64,000 nucleotides of DNA from Shewanella sairae. Its GTDB lineage: Bacteria > Pseudomonadota > Gammaproteobacteria > Enterobacterales > Shewanellaceae. This document shows positions 19,655-28,376 of the stretch, in pieces (the stretch's first letter is position 1; each line of letters opens with the position of its first letter). The DNA lies in NCBI RefSeq assembly GCF_023283535.1, contig NZ_JAKILT010000013.1, positions 1 through 64,000 of the forward strand, written 5' to 3'. The position numbers and the translations under genes were made by a program. The notes under the pieces are model-generated. The model had not been told where the DNA came from, did not search any database, and saw nothing but the letters and a program-made list of their open reading frames with translations.

Positions 19655-20230
19655 TTAACCTTCCCAGAACCAGATCTGGCAACCGTTAGTGCCAGCGTTT
19701 TGCAGCACATGGCGCTGTCTTTCAGCATCGCGCTTTTTGTCATAAGGGCCTAATACAACCTTATACCAAACTCCGCTGCTGCCTGTAGCCTTACGTACTT
19801 GTGCCTCAAGACCTTGGAAAGCGATAATCGCTTTTAGCTCATTGGCCTGTGATTCTTTTCTAAACGAACCACACTGCATTTGATAAGGACGTTTTGGTTT
19901 ATCTGATACTTCAGGAAGATCGACTTCAACCTTCTTGTTTTCTAGTTCTTCAAGATAGGTCCATTCCTCTTTTGGTACCGGAGGAAGTGCGTCAGGATCT
20001 TTCTTTTTTGGTTTAGGCTTTGGTTGCTCAACCACCACCGGCGCAGTGGTTGGCTCATCATTGCTGCTTAATATCCACAGTAAATAACCAAAGCTAGCAA
20101 TACCTACAAGCGTGATAAGCAACAGCAGAATTGGAACGCGCTTTGGCGCATTTCCTTTTGAGCTCTTTTTGCGAGCGCTGTTCTTACCTTTTTGAGCAGG
20201 CTTACGGTTTGCATAATCACGATTTGTCAT
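19655..20230 (-). CDS. ftsN: FtsN-like cell-division protein with SPOR domain
   Basis: A bitopic membrane protein that binds denuded septal peptidoglycan and activates division. A basic cytoplasmic N-terminus is followed by a membrane helix (about residues 31-53), a Pro/Lys/Glu-rich linker and a C-terminal SPOR domain (about 112-191, YQMQCGSFRKESQANELKA to WYKVVLGPYDKKRDAE). At 191 residues it is much shorter than E. coli FtsN (319), mostly in the linker. Position between argS and hslV matches ftsN in related genomes. Confidence 0.8.
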   Translation of the reverse strand: MTNRDYANRKPAQKGKNSARKKSSKGNAPKRVPILLLLITLVGIASFGYLLWILSSNDEPTTAPVVVEQPKPKPKKKDPDALPPVPKEEWTYLEELENKKVEVDLPEVSDKPKRPYQMQCGSFRKESQANELKAIIAFQGLEAQVRKATGSSGVWYKVVLGPYDKKRDAERQRHVLQNAGTNGCQIWFWEG

Positions 20231-20240
20231 GGGCTAAAGA

Positions 20241-21986
20241 TTACATCCGTTCTAATGTTTCTAGACCAAGCAGGTTTAAGCCTTGTTTTAGTGTCTTAGC
20301 GGTTAGCTGTGACAATAATAAACGGCTCTTCTTAAGCTCTTCAGATTCAGCGGCTAACACTGGGCAAGCTTCGTAGAAACTTGAGAACGCACCGGCTAGC
20401 TCAAATAGGTAACCGCAAAGGGCATGTGGTTGGCCTTTGCTAACCATACGTGCCATCACTTCGCCAAACTGAGCAAGCTTAGTGCCTAAGTCTTTCTCTT
20501 TTTCGTGTTCTAGGATGATTTTTGCATCGCTTAAATCAACATCCTGAGCACGCTTGAAGATCCCCGCTACACGCGTGTAAGCGTATAGTAGGTACGGTGC
20601 TGTGTTACCTTCAAAGCTCAGCATCTGCTCAAAGCTGAAGATGTAGTCACTGGCACGGTTCTTAGAAAGATCGGCGTACTTAACTGATGCAATACCCACA
20701 ACGCGAGCAATCTCAGCTAGTTCAGCTTCGTCCATATCTGGATTTTTGCTACGAACAAGCTCTAGTGCACGAGTATCAGCTTCTTTTAGCAGGTCAATCA
20801 GCTTAACTACCCCGCCTGAACGTGTTTTAAATGGGCGACCATCTTCACCGTTCATGGTACCAAAGCCCATGTGCTCGAAGCTCATTTCTTCGCGTACAAA
20901 TTTAGCCGTTTTAGCTAGCTTGAATACTTGTTGGAAGTGTAGCGCCTGACGTAAATCAACAAAGTACAATGCGCGATCAGCATTAAGTACATTTGAGCGG
21001 TAACGCATTGCAGCTAGATCGCTAGTAGCATATAGGTAACCGCCGTCGGCTTTTTGGATAATAACCGGTAGAGGCTCGCCTTCTTTGTTTTTGAATTCGT
21101 CTTGGAAAACAACTTTTGCGCCATTGCTTTCAGACAATAGACCTTGTGCATCAAGATCGGCAACCACTTGGGCAAGATCGCTGTTGTAAGCACTTTCGCC
21201 GCGCACATCTGCGCGAGTTAGGCTCACACCTAAGCGCTCATATAGCTCATGGCAATGGCTTAGCGATATATCGTTAAATTCGCGCCATAGTTTGTTGCAG
21301 TACTCGTCGCCTGATTGTAATTCAACAACCAATTTACGTGCGCGAGTAGCAAATTCTTCTGATTCGTCAAAACGAACTTTAGCAGCGCGGTAGAACGTCT
21401 CTAGATCTGACAGTTCCATTTTAGCTTGCTCACCATTGGCAGCTCGCAGCTCTTCCATGTAAGCAAGCAGCATACCGAATTGAGTACCCCAGTCGCCTAC
21501 GTGGTTTTGACGAATAACTTTGTGGCCCATAAATTCTAGGGCGCGCACAACGCTGTCACCAATAATGGTTGAGCGTAGGTGACCTACGTGCATCTCTTTA
21601 GCCAAGTTTGGCGAAGAGTAATCAACAACCACTGTTTGTGGCGCAGGCAGTTCAATACCAAAACTATCGCTGTTTAACCCCGTCATTAACTGGTTTGCTA
21701 GGGCGTTGTCATCGATAAAGAAGTTAATAAAACCTGGGCCTGCAATTTCTACTTTTTCAACATGAGCTGATTCAGGTAGGTTATCGATAAGCAGTTGAGC
21801 GAGTTCACGTGGATTTTTGCCCGCAGCTTTAGTCAGCATCATTGCCAAGTTAGTTGCAAAATCACCGTGGCTTTTATCTTTCGTTCGGTCAACTTGAATA
21901 CGTGCTTCAAAGTCTGCAGGAACAATCCCTTGTTGTTTAAGGGCATTTAAAGATTCAGCGAGTAAAGATTGAGTATGTGATTTCAT
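20241..21986 (-). CDS. argS: Arginyl-tRNA synthetase
   Basis: A class I synthetase charging tRNA-Arg. The HIGH motif is HVGH at about 133-136 within [21 protein letters not shown]. The N-terminal additional domain and C-terminal anticodon-binding DALR-type domain (ending [10 protein letters not shown]) are present. Length is 581 residues. It lies 10 bp before the ftsN-like gene, so the two are probably cotranscribed. Confidence 0.97.
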   Translation of the reverse strand: MKSHTQSLLAESLNALKQQGIVPADFEARIQVDRTKDKSHGDFATNLAMMLTKAAGKNPRELAQLLIDNLPESAHVEKVEIAGPGFINFFIDDNALANQLMTGLNSDSFGIELPAPQTVVVDYSSPNLAKEMHVGHLRSTIIGDSVVRALEFMGHKVIRQNHVGDWGTQFGMLLAYMEELRAANGEQAKMELSDLETFYRAAKVRFDESEEFATRARKLVVELQSGDEYCNKLWREFNDISLSHCHELYERLGVSLTRADVRGESAYNSDLAQVVADLDAQGLLSESNGAKVVFQDEFKNKEGEPLPVIIQKADGGYLYATSDLAAMRYRSNVLNADRALYFVDLRQALHFQQVFKLAKTAKFVREEMSFEHMGFGTMNGEDGRPFKTRSGGVVKLIDLLKEADTRALELVRSKNPDMDEAELAEIARVVGIASVKYADLSKNRASDYIFSFEQMLSFEGNTAPYLLYAYTRVAGIFKRAQDVDLSDAKIILEHEKEKDLGTKLAQFGEVMARMVSKGQPHALCGYLFELAGAFSSFYEACPVLAAESEELKKSRLLLSQLTAKTLKQGLNLLGLETLERM

Positions 21987-22110
21987 TGGCGTTTAATCGA
22001 CACTTACATAAAGAAAAATAATAAGGGGTAACCGACTATTTTAGCCGCTAGTGGCGGTGAATTACTATCCTCTAGCGAACTTTTTCTGCTTTGGAGTGAA
22101 TAAAGTCGAT

Positions 22111-24306
22111 TTAAAGCAAATCTTGTGGGTCTCTATCTATGCTCCAGCGACACTTTTTAGCCAGCGGTAGTTGTTCTATTTGTGGCAATGCTCGCTCAAA
22201 TTCTGCCTGTAAGCGGTTGCGGTTTTTTGTCTGGAACAATAACTGACGACGATATTTGCCGGCTTTTCTATCGAGCGGTGCTGGCATTGGGCCAATGACT
22301 TCGCACTCTTCATCTTGTGGCAGCAAAGCACCAATCTGACTGAGTAAGTTGTCGGCATCGATCGCTTGATGAGCCTCGGCGCGGATTAATATCATGTGCC
22401 ATGCTGGTGGCAATAACGCTTGGGTGCGTTCAAATAGTTGATTACGGGCAAATTCGCCGTAACCTTTATGCATGAGTTCGCGCAGCATAGCGTTATCGCT
22501 TTGATGGGTTTGCAGCAATACTGTGCCGGGCTTAGTAGCACGACCGGCGCGGCCCGAGACCTGAGTATAAAGCTGACCAAAGCGCTCAGGCGCTCTAAAG
22601 TCGGCGCTAAACAGGGCGCCATCAACATCAAGCAAGCCAACTAAGGTTACGTCTGGAAAGTGATGACCTTTAGCTAACATCTGGGTGCCGACAAGGATTT
22701 TGTATTCACCTTTATGGATAGCGTTTAAGTGGCTTTCCAAAGAGCCTTTATTACGCGTGGTGTCGCGGTCGATGCGTACCACAGGGTGATTTGGAAACTC
22801 TTTCTCTAAAAATGACGCTAATTGCTCGGTACCCACGCCTTGCCCTGCAAGCATAGTACTGCCACAGCTGTGGCACTGTCTTGGGATCGCATATTGATTG
22901 CTGCAGTGGTGACAGCGAATTTCGCCGAGCGCTTGATGCACGGTAAAAAAAGCATCACAGCGGTCGCATTCATGTAGGTGACCACATTCATGGCAAATCA
23001 GCGCTGGTGCAAAGCCGCGACGATTCAAAAACAGAATAACCTGATTACCGGCATCGAGGTGAATACGCATCTCATTTAAGAGTGCGTGTGACATACCTGA
23101 GCGCAGTGGCTGATTACGTATGTCAACAATACCTTGGCGCACCTTTTCAGCTGCACCGGCACGCTTGCCTAAATGTAGGTGTTGGTAACGACCATTTAGT
23201 GCATTTTGCAGTGTTTCTAGCGATGGTGTTGCGGTGCCTAAAAGTACCGGGATATCTTCTAAATGCCCACGCATAACCGCTAAATCACGGGCGTGATAAC
23301 CGACGCCTTCTTGTTGCTTAAAGCTTGAATCATGCTCTTCATCTAAGATGATAACGCCGGGATAAAGCATCGGCGTAAACAGTGCCGAGCGGGTACCGAT
23401 AATAATTGCTGCTTCGCCAGATTTAGCTTGGCGCCAAGCATCTAATCTTTGATTATCGGTCAGCCCGGAATGGATCACCGCCACCTTAACGTTGAATCTG
23501 CGACGAAAACGGTTGATGGTTTGCGGTGTTAAGCCAATCTCTGGCACCAGTACTAAAGCTTGCCTGCCTTGCTTGAGTATTGTTTCAAGCATAGCGAGAT
23601 AGACTTCGGTCTTGCCCGAACCTGTTACACCTTCAAGTAAAGTGCAGTGATAGCCTGTTTGCTGGGTGAGAGTGGCAACAGCAATGGCTTGCTCGGGGTT
23701 AAGCCTATGAGGTTCTTCAGTCATCTCAAGCGATTCTCGCCAGCTTAAATCGGTATCGAGCACTCGGGTCTTTTTTTCTATCCAGCCTTTATCATCTAAG
23801 GCTTTTACGGCGGCTTTACTTAACTCTAAGCTGGTTATGTCGCTCAGTTCTAAATCGCGATCTCGCAAGCTATGCAGCAGCTTTCGCTGTGCTGGAGCAC
23901 GGTTTAACTGATTAATATCCGCCTCTTTGCCCGCATCGGTTAGGGTCCAATAGGTCACACTAGAGGCTTTAACCTCTGCGCCTTTACGTAGCGCGACAGG
24001 AATCGCTTGCGACAGCATTTGCCCTAAGCTGCAAAAGTAATACCTTGCGGCCCAAGCGGTAAGCTTATACAGCGACTCAGGTAGTAGTGGTTCACTATCT
24101 AAAATAGCAACAATGGGTTTTATTTGTTTAGGCGTAAGTGAACAGCTGTCAGTTACAGCAGTAATTAGCCCTATGAGTTGTTGGCGACCAAAGGGCACTT
24201 GAACACGCATGCCTTTTTGAGGCGTAATAGTGATGTGTTCAGGGACTTGATAGCTAAAGTTTTGTCGCATTGGCACGGGAAGGGCGACTTCAACAAACAA
24301 AGGCAT
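22111..24306 (-). CDS. priA: Primosomal protein N' (PriA helicase)
   Basis: A 3'-5' DNA helicase that restarts stalled replication forks by loading the primosome. The N-terminal 3'-DNA-binding domain precedes Walker A (GVTGSGKT, about 226-233) and the DEEH box. Two zinc sites are formed by eight cysteines (CHECGHLHECDRC, CHHC and CHSC), and SGRAGR marks motif VI. Length is 731 residues. Confidence 0.97.
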   Translation of the reverse strand: MPLFVEVALPVPMRQNFSYQVPEHITITPQKGMRVQVPFGRQQLIGLITAVTDSCSLTPKQIKPIVAILDSEPLLPESLYKLTAWAARYYFCSLGQMLSQAIPVALRKGAEVKASSVTYWTLTDAGKEADINQLNRAPAQRKLLHSLRDRDLELSDITSLELSKAAVKALDDKGWIEKKTRVLDTDLSWRESLEMTEEPHRLNPEQAIAVATLTQQTGYHCTLLEGVTGSGKTEVYLAMLETILKQGRQALVLVPEIGLTPQTINRFRRRFNVKVAVIHSGLTDNQRLDAWRQAKSGEAAIIIGTRSALFTPMLYPGVIILDEEHDSSFKQQEGVGYHARDLAVMRGHLEDIPVLLGTATPSLETLQNALNGRYQHLHLGKRAGAAEKVRQGIVDIRNQPLRSGMSHALLNEMRIHLDAGNQVILFLNRRGFAPALICHECGHLHECDRCDAFFTVHQALGEIRCHHCSNQYAIPRQCHSCGSTMLAGQGVGTEQLASFLEKEFPNHPVVRIDRDTTRNKGSLESHLNAIHKGEYKILVGTQMLAKGHHFPDVTLVGLLDVDGALFSADFRAPERFGQLYTQVSGRAGRATKPGTVLLQTHQSDNAMLRELMHKGYGEFARNQLFERTQALLPPAWHMILIRAEAHQAIDADNLLSQIGALLPQDEECEVIGPMPAPLDRKAGKYRRQLLFQTKNRNRLQAEFERALPQIEQLPLAKKCRWSIDRDPQDLL

Positions 24307-24688
24307 AGGGTTACTATTTCGAAAGGATACTGAGGTTAAGTGTACCGAGGCAATGAAACTAGAGCTAGCGACAATTGATTTAATTGTTGGCGGTAGTGGC
24401 AGTATTTAGATTATAAATGCGATAGTGCCCTGAAGACCCTTACAATCATTTGATAACGTTAAGATGCAATGGTCGCGGAAATAAAAATGAGCAAAGGTAG
24501 TCTAAAATGAATAGGCTATAATAACTTAAGCTGTCTCTGTTTGGATTGATTACCAATCAATGTGTATACCGTGCTTAAAGTAACTTATTAACATATAGAA
24601 GGTTATTCATCGGAACATGGAAGGCCCGAATTAACAGCATTCAACCTCAATAATCATGATAACAATGGCCGAATGGGAAACACACTCT
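24307..24688. other. Divergent intergenic region between priA and the FimV-like gene
   Basis: This stretch of about 380 bases must hold both promoters. A TATAAT at 24517-24522 on the plus strand is a candidate -10 for the FimV-like gene, but no good -35 is spaced from it. No other gene or repeat is recognised. Confidence 0.45.
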
Positions 24689-25444
24689 ATGAAGAGCATT
24701 ATATTGGCGCTGATGACGCTGTTAATGTTGGCACCGGCTTATGCCAAAGTATCCCATGTAAGCATTAATCAAAGGCTGTTTGAATTAGGTGGACAACCCC
24801 AATTAAAGCTTAATATTGTGTCGTCACATAACAGTGTAAAAAAACTTCAATTTACCATTAGGCAGACTGATGGTGAAGAACGTTTAAGTTTGGAACCACT
24901 AAATAATTTTAAAATTAAAGTGGCCGGTATTGAAAGCGTCACAGATAAGAATGCGGTGTTAATTGTAAAAGAGTACCGGATTAATCGTTGGTATCAGCTG
25001 AAGGTCATCAGTTTGTTTAATGAGGCGTTGCCAGAATCAGCGATGAATAGCTATTACACATCAGATCGCGCTAAAGCTAAAGTTTCAGAGCAGGGGACGC
25101 GAATGTCTGATGCGGTGATGGCTGATGACAAACTCGCGGCAGCCTTAGGTTGGGGAGAGGAGGCTAGCACAGTCAAGATCTCTTTAAATAGTAGCCAGGC
25201 TTGTGACGTAGCTTTTAACGGTAAAGAAAGCCTTTGGCGTGTCGCTAATCGTCATGCTCCACAATGGGGATTAAGTGCTTATGGCGCAATGTTGGCTATC
25301 TATGAAAGTAATCTTAAGGCCTTTAATCAGCTAAGTATTCATGGTTTACGTGCGGATGCGAAACTAAAGTGCCCATCAGCCAGTATTATTGAAAAATATC
25401 AGAATGCTAAGGCGGCTGAGAAAGCGTTTAGCGCAATGGAATAG
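24689..25444 (+). CDS. Stand-alone FimV-like periplasmic protein with LysM-type end
   Basis: A signal peptide (MKSIILALMTLLMLAPAYA) starts at the ATG at 24689, which is preferred over 24656 because it places the signal peptide at the N-terminus. The middle shows no known motif. The C-terminal region, from ESLWRVANRHAPQ through MLAIYESNLKAF to IHGLRADAKLKCPS, matches the LysM-like peptidoglycan-binding region found near the N-terminus of FimV. It lacks FimV's membrane helix and long acidic C-terminal half. In FimV this region localises pilus and secretion parts to the cell wall; a role with the MSHA pilus 4 kb away is only a guess. Confidence 0.65.
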   Translation: MKSIILALMTLLMLAPAYAKVSHVSINQRLFELGGQPQLKLNIVSSHNSVKKLQFTIRQTDGEERLSLEPLNNFKIKVAGIESVTDKNAVLIVKEYRINRWYQLKVISLFNEALPESAMNSYYTSDRAKAKVSEQGTRMSDAVMADDKLAAALGWGEEASTVKISLNSSQACDVAFNGKESLWRVANRHAPQWGLSAYGAMLAIYESNLKAFNQLSIHGLRADAKLKCPSASIIEKYQNAKAAEKAFSAME

Positions 25445-25602
25445 AGGTTTAATAAACTCAGGAAAACCTTGAACGGCTGGGCTTTTTAGCGCGATTGAAG
25501 ATTATTCATTATTGCTGTATTTTGCTGCTTGAATCTAGCATGTAGATGCTGTAGTATTCGCCGCCTAAATAATTTTATTTTAACAGCATGTGGTGTCCGA
25601 CT

Positions 25603-25620
25603 TCGGGTTGGAAGAGCGAC
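25603..25620 (+). promoter_or_regulatory. Small hairpin in the rpmE leader
   Basis: TCCGAC and GTTGGA pair (one G-U) around a TTCGG loop about 30 bases before rpmE. It may take part in control of ribosomal protein L31, but no specific regulator site is recognised. Confidence 0.25.
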
Positions 25621-25645
25621 ATGGCCTTTTACTGAGGTAATTCCA

Positions 25646-25858
25646 ATGAAAGCAGGCATTCATCCTGATTACGCAGAAATCACTGCGACTTGTACTTGTG
25701 GTAACGTTATCAAAATTAACTCTACTGTAGGTAAAGATTTACACCTAGACGTATGTGGTGCATGTCACCCATTCTACACTGGTACCCAGAAAGTTATGGA
25801 TACTGGCGGACGTATCGACAAGTTCAACAAGCGCTTTGGTGCACTTGGCAAGAAGTAA
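25646..25858 (+). CDS. rpmE: 50S ribosomal protein L31 (zinc-binding type)
   Basis: The 70-residue protein begins [12 protein letters not shown] at the ATG at 25646, behind GAGG. The upstream extension of the open frame to 25529 is not part of L31. Four cysteines (CTC and CGAC) form the zinc site, marking the primary C+ type rather than the zinc-starvation paralogue. Confidence 0.96.
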   Translation: MKAGIHPDYAEITATCTCGNVIKINSTVGKDLHLDVCGACHPFYTGTQKVMDTGGRIDKFNKRFGALGKK

Positions 25859-25884
25859 TTATTACTTTTGCAATGAATTTAAAA

Positions 25885-25908
25885 AAGGCGCCTTTATGGC
25901 GCCTTTTT
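25885..25908 (+). terminator. Terminator of rpmE
   Basis: An 8-bp stem (AAGGCGCC at 25885-25892 with GGCGCCTT at 25898-25905) is followed by a T run. Confidence 0.85.
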
Positions 25909-25994
25909 GCTATCTAAAATTTGTATTAGCTGCACACAACCGTATTTTGTCGTACTCTAGTTTTGGTTGATATGTGTAAGCCATGGAGCGGATC

Positions 25995-26768
25995 ATGAAG
26001 CCAATGACTTTGGTGCTATTACTGTTAGCGACTGTTCAGGCATATTCGGTACGTGCTAGCGAATGTATGCCAACGCAATTTGATGAAACGGTCACCTTAG
26101 CGCATGTCAATGATGGTGATACAATTACCTTAACTGACGGTCGCTTAGTTCGACTTATCGGTATCGATTCTCCAGAAATAGATTTTCAATTCCCTAAGCT
26201 TTCTCAACCTTATGCTACTAATGCAAAAGCGTTTTTGGCTAGCATTGTCAAACCCGGTCAATTTTTGCAACTCGCATTTGATAAGAGGCGCCTTGATCCT
26301 TATGGCCGCACCTTAGCTTATGTTTATACTGAGCAACAACAGCATCTGCAAGAGCTGATGCTTGCCAATGGGTTTGCTAAATCTAGAGTCTATCAAAATG
26401 ATTATTTTTGGCAGTGTTTGAGCGCAATTGAGCAGGAGGCGCGTGAAAATAAAATAGGCTTATGGAGTCATAAGGATTATCAACCACTCACAACAGAGCA
26501 ACTGACTCGAGACGATACCAATAAGTGGCAAGAGATCAGAGGAGTTGTAACTGGTTATGAAAGAAAAGGTCAGAATTTCGAGCTCAATATCGACAATAAC
26601 TTAGTTTTGATGCTGTCTCAGCAAGATATTGGTAATTTTAGTAACATTTTGACGCTAAACTTACTCGAAAGCTCAGTCGTTGTGCGGGGTAAACTGTATT
26701 ATTCTTACAGTAAATATCGACTAAATGCCTCGCATCCATCGCAGATAACCTTAGAAAATCGACCTTAG
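25995..26768 (+). CDS. Secreted thermonuclease-family (SNase-like) nuclease
   Basis: A signal peptide (MKPMTLVLLLLATVQAYS, cleaved near ASEC) leads into an SNase fold. The active-site pattern is present: NDGDTITLTDGRLVRLIGIDSPE, then DPYGRTLAYV, with the expected Asp, Glu and two Arg. A C-terminal OB-like extension (about 170-257) follows. The start at 25995 is chosen because GGAG lies 6 bases before it; an ATG at 25983 has no ribosome site. The likely role is cleavage of extracellular or periplasmic nucleic acid. Confidence 0.85.
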   Translation: MKPMTLVLLLLATVQAYSVRASECMPTQFDETVTLAHVNDGDTITLTDGRLVRLIGIDSPEIDFQFPKLSQPYATNAKAFLASIVKPGQFLQLAFDKRRLDPYGRTLAYVYTEQQQHLQELMLANGFAKSRVYQNDYFWQCLSAIEQEARENKIGLWSHKDYQPLTTEQLTRDDTNKWQEIRGVVTGYERKGQNFELNIDNNLVLMLSQQDIGNFSNILTLNLLESSVVVRGKLYYSYSKYRLNASHPSQITLENRP

Positions 26769-26970
26769 GAATAATATATAGCAATAAAGTTAAAAAATGA
26801 GAGGAACTTATTTGAAATGATATGAGATTCAAGTATCTTAGCGGCTATCAGCTAACTGTTTTTTGCTCAATTTAGAATTCTACTTAAAGGATCAATATTG
26901 AGTATTTTATAGACCATTAGTTGCAGACCTTTCGCTTAGGATATTATTAGTCGCACTCAGGATTAGAAAA

Positions 26971-28221
26971 ATGGCAGATTTTCGTCAACAAGCCCTCGAT
27001 TACCACGAATTCCCAGTTCCAGGCAAAACAGCAGTTTGCCTAACGAAACCCGCAGAAACTAGCATGGATCTAGCCTTGGCTTATAGCCCAGGTGTTGCTG
27101 AGCCAGTGCGTGAGATTGCGGCTAATCCAGATAATGCTTACCGTTACACAGGTAAAGGTAACACAGTTGCGGTGATCTCTAATGGTACAGCCATCTTAGG
27201 CTTAGGTAACTTAGGCCCACTAGCTTCTAAACCTGTTATGGAAGGTAAGGCTTTACTTTTCAAGCATTTTGCGAATATTGATGCAACAGATATTGAAGTT
27301 AAACACAGAACTTCAGAAGAATTCATCAACACGGTAGAAGCGATTGCTGACACATTTGGCGGTATTAACCTAGAAGATATCAAAGCGCCTGAGTGTTTTG
27401 AGATTGAAAAAGCGCTAATTGAACTGTGTAATGTGCCTGTATTCCACGATGATCAACATGGTACCGCAATCGTTACTGCTGCGGGCATGATTAACGCGCT
27501 GGAAATTCAAGGCAAGTCAATCGAAGATGCTGTGTTTGTATGTATGGGCGCTGGTGCGGCGGCAATCGCATGTATGACGATGATTGTTAATTGCGGTGCG
27601 CAACGTGAAAACGTTTATATGCTTGACAGAAAAGGCGTTATTCATACTCGTCGTGATGATATCAACGAGTATAAAGCGTTATTTGCTAACAATACTGACA
27701 AGCGTACTTTGCAAGATGTGATTAAAGGTGCTGATGTATTCCTAGGTCTTTCTGGTCCTGATGTTTTAGGTGCTGAAGATGTTGCGTTAATGGCTGAAAA
27801 ACCAGTTATTTTTGCATGCTCAAATCCAGATCCTGAAATTAAACCAGAGCTTGCACACGACGTGCGTAAAGACTTGATTATGGGCACTGGTCGCAGCGAC
27901 TATCCTAACCAAGTTAACAACGTACTTTGTTTCCCGTTCATTTTCCGTGGAGCATTGGATGTGCGTGCTTCACGAATCAACGATGAAATGAAAATTGCTG
28001 CTGTGCATGCAATTGCTGCTTTGGCTAAGGAGCCTGTACCTGCTGAAGTATTAGCTGCCTATCCTAATGTTGATACATTGGAGTTTGGTCCTGATTACGT
28101 ATTGCCTAAACCAATTGATACGCGTTTATTGCCAAACGTAGCTAAAGCGGTTGCACTCGCAGCAATTGAATCTGGCGTTGCTACAATCACTGAATTACCT
28201 GAAGGCTATATGGAGTCGTAA
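26971..28221 (+). CDS. Malic enzyme (malate dehydrogenase, oxaloacetate-decarboxylating)
   Basis: Converts malate to pyruvate and CO2 with NAD(P)+. The short 416-residue form lacks the phosphotransacetylase-like C-terminal domain of MaeB. Seen are LAYSPGVAEP, the metal/substrate region FHDDQHGTAIV, the nucleotide loop FVCMGAGAAAIA and the SNPDPEI and NNVLCFPFIFRGALD segments. Cofactor preference cannot be read with certainty. It is a single gene with its own terminator. Confidence 0.93.
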   Translation: MADFRQQALDYHEFPVPGKTAVCLTKPAETSMDLALAYSPGVAEPVREIAANPDNAYRYTGKGNTVAVISNGTAILGLGNLGPLASKPVMEGKALLFKHFANIDATDIEVKHRTSEEFINTVEAIADTFGGINLEDIKAPECFEIEKALIELCNVPVFHDDQHGTAIVTAAGMINALEIQGKSIEDAVFVCMGAGAAAIACMTMIVNCGAQRENVYMLDRKGVIHTRRDDINEYKALFANNTDKRTLQDVIKGADVFLGLSGPDVLGAEDVALMAEKPVIFACSNPDPEIKPELAHDVRKDLIMGTGRSDYPNQVNNVLCFPFIFRGALDVRASRINDEMKIAAVHAIAALAKEPVPAEVLAAYPNVDTLEFGPDYVLPKPIDTRLLPNVAKAVALAAIESGVATITELPEGYMES

Positions 28222-28237
28222 GACTCATTTAGTCATA

Positions 28238-28262
28238 AAAAGGGGCCTAAGGGCCCTTTTTT
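28238..28262 (+). terminator. Terminator of malic enzyme gene
   Basis: AAAAGGG (28238-28244) pairs with CCCTTTT (28254-28260) and is followed by T residues, 17 bases after the stop codon. Confidence 0.8.
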
Positions 28263-28376
28263 GTTGCTGAGTGTTTTTTGATTACGTATAAATACTAAGT
28301 GTTGCTCGATTGCGTTGTATTGAAATACCTCTAAACGCTAGCTGAATACTAATAAGATCTCGCGGGAAGCGGACAA

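Noticed and set aside
25529-25645. N-terminal extension of L31
   Set aside because: Known L31 proteins start at MKAGIHP; the extension is leader sequence.
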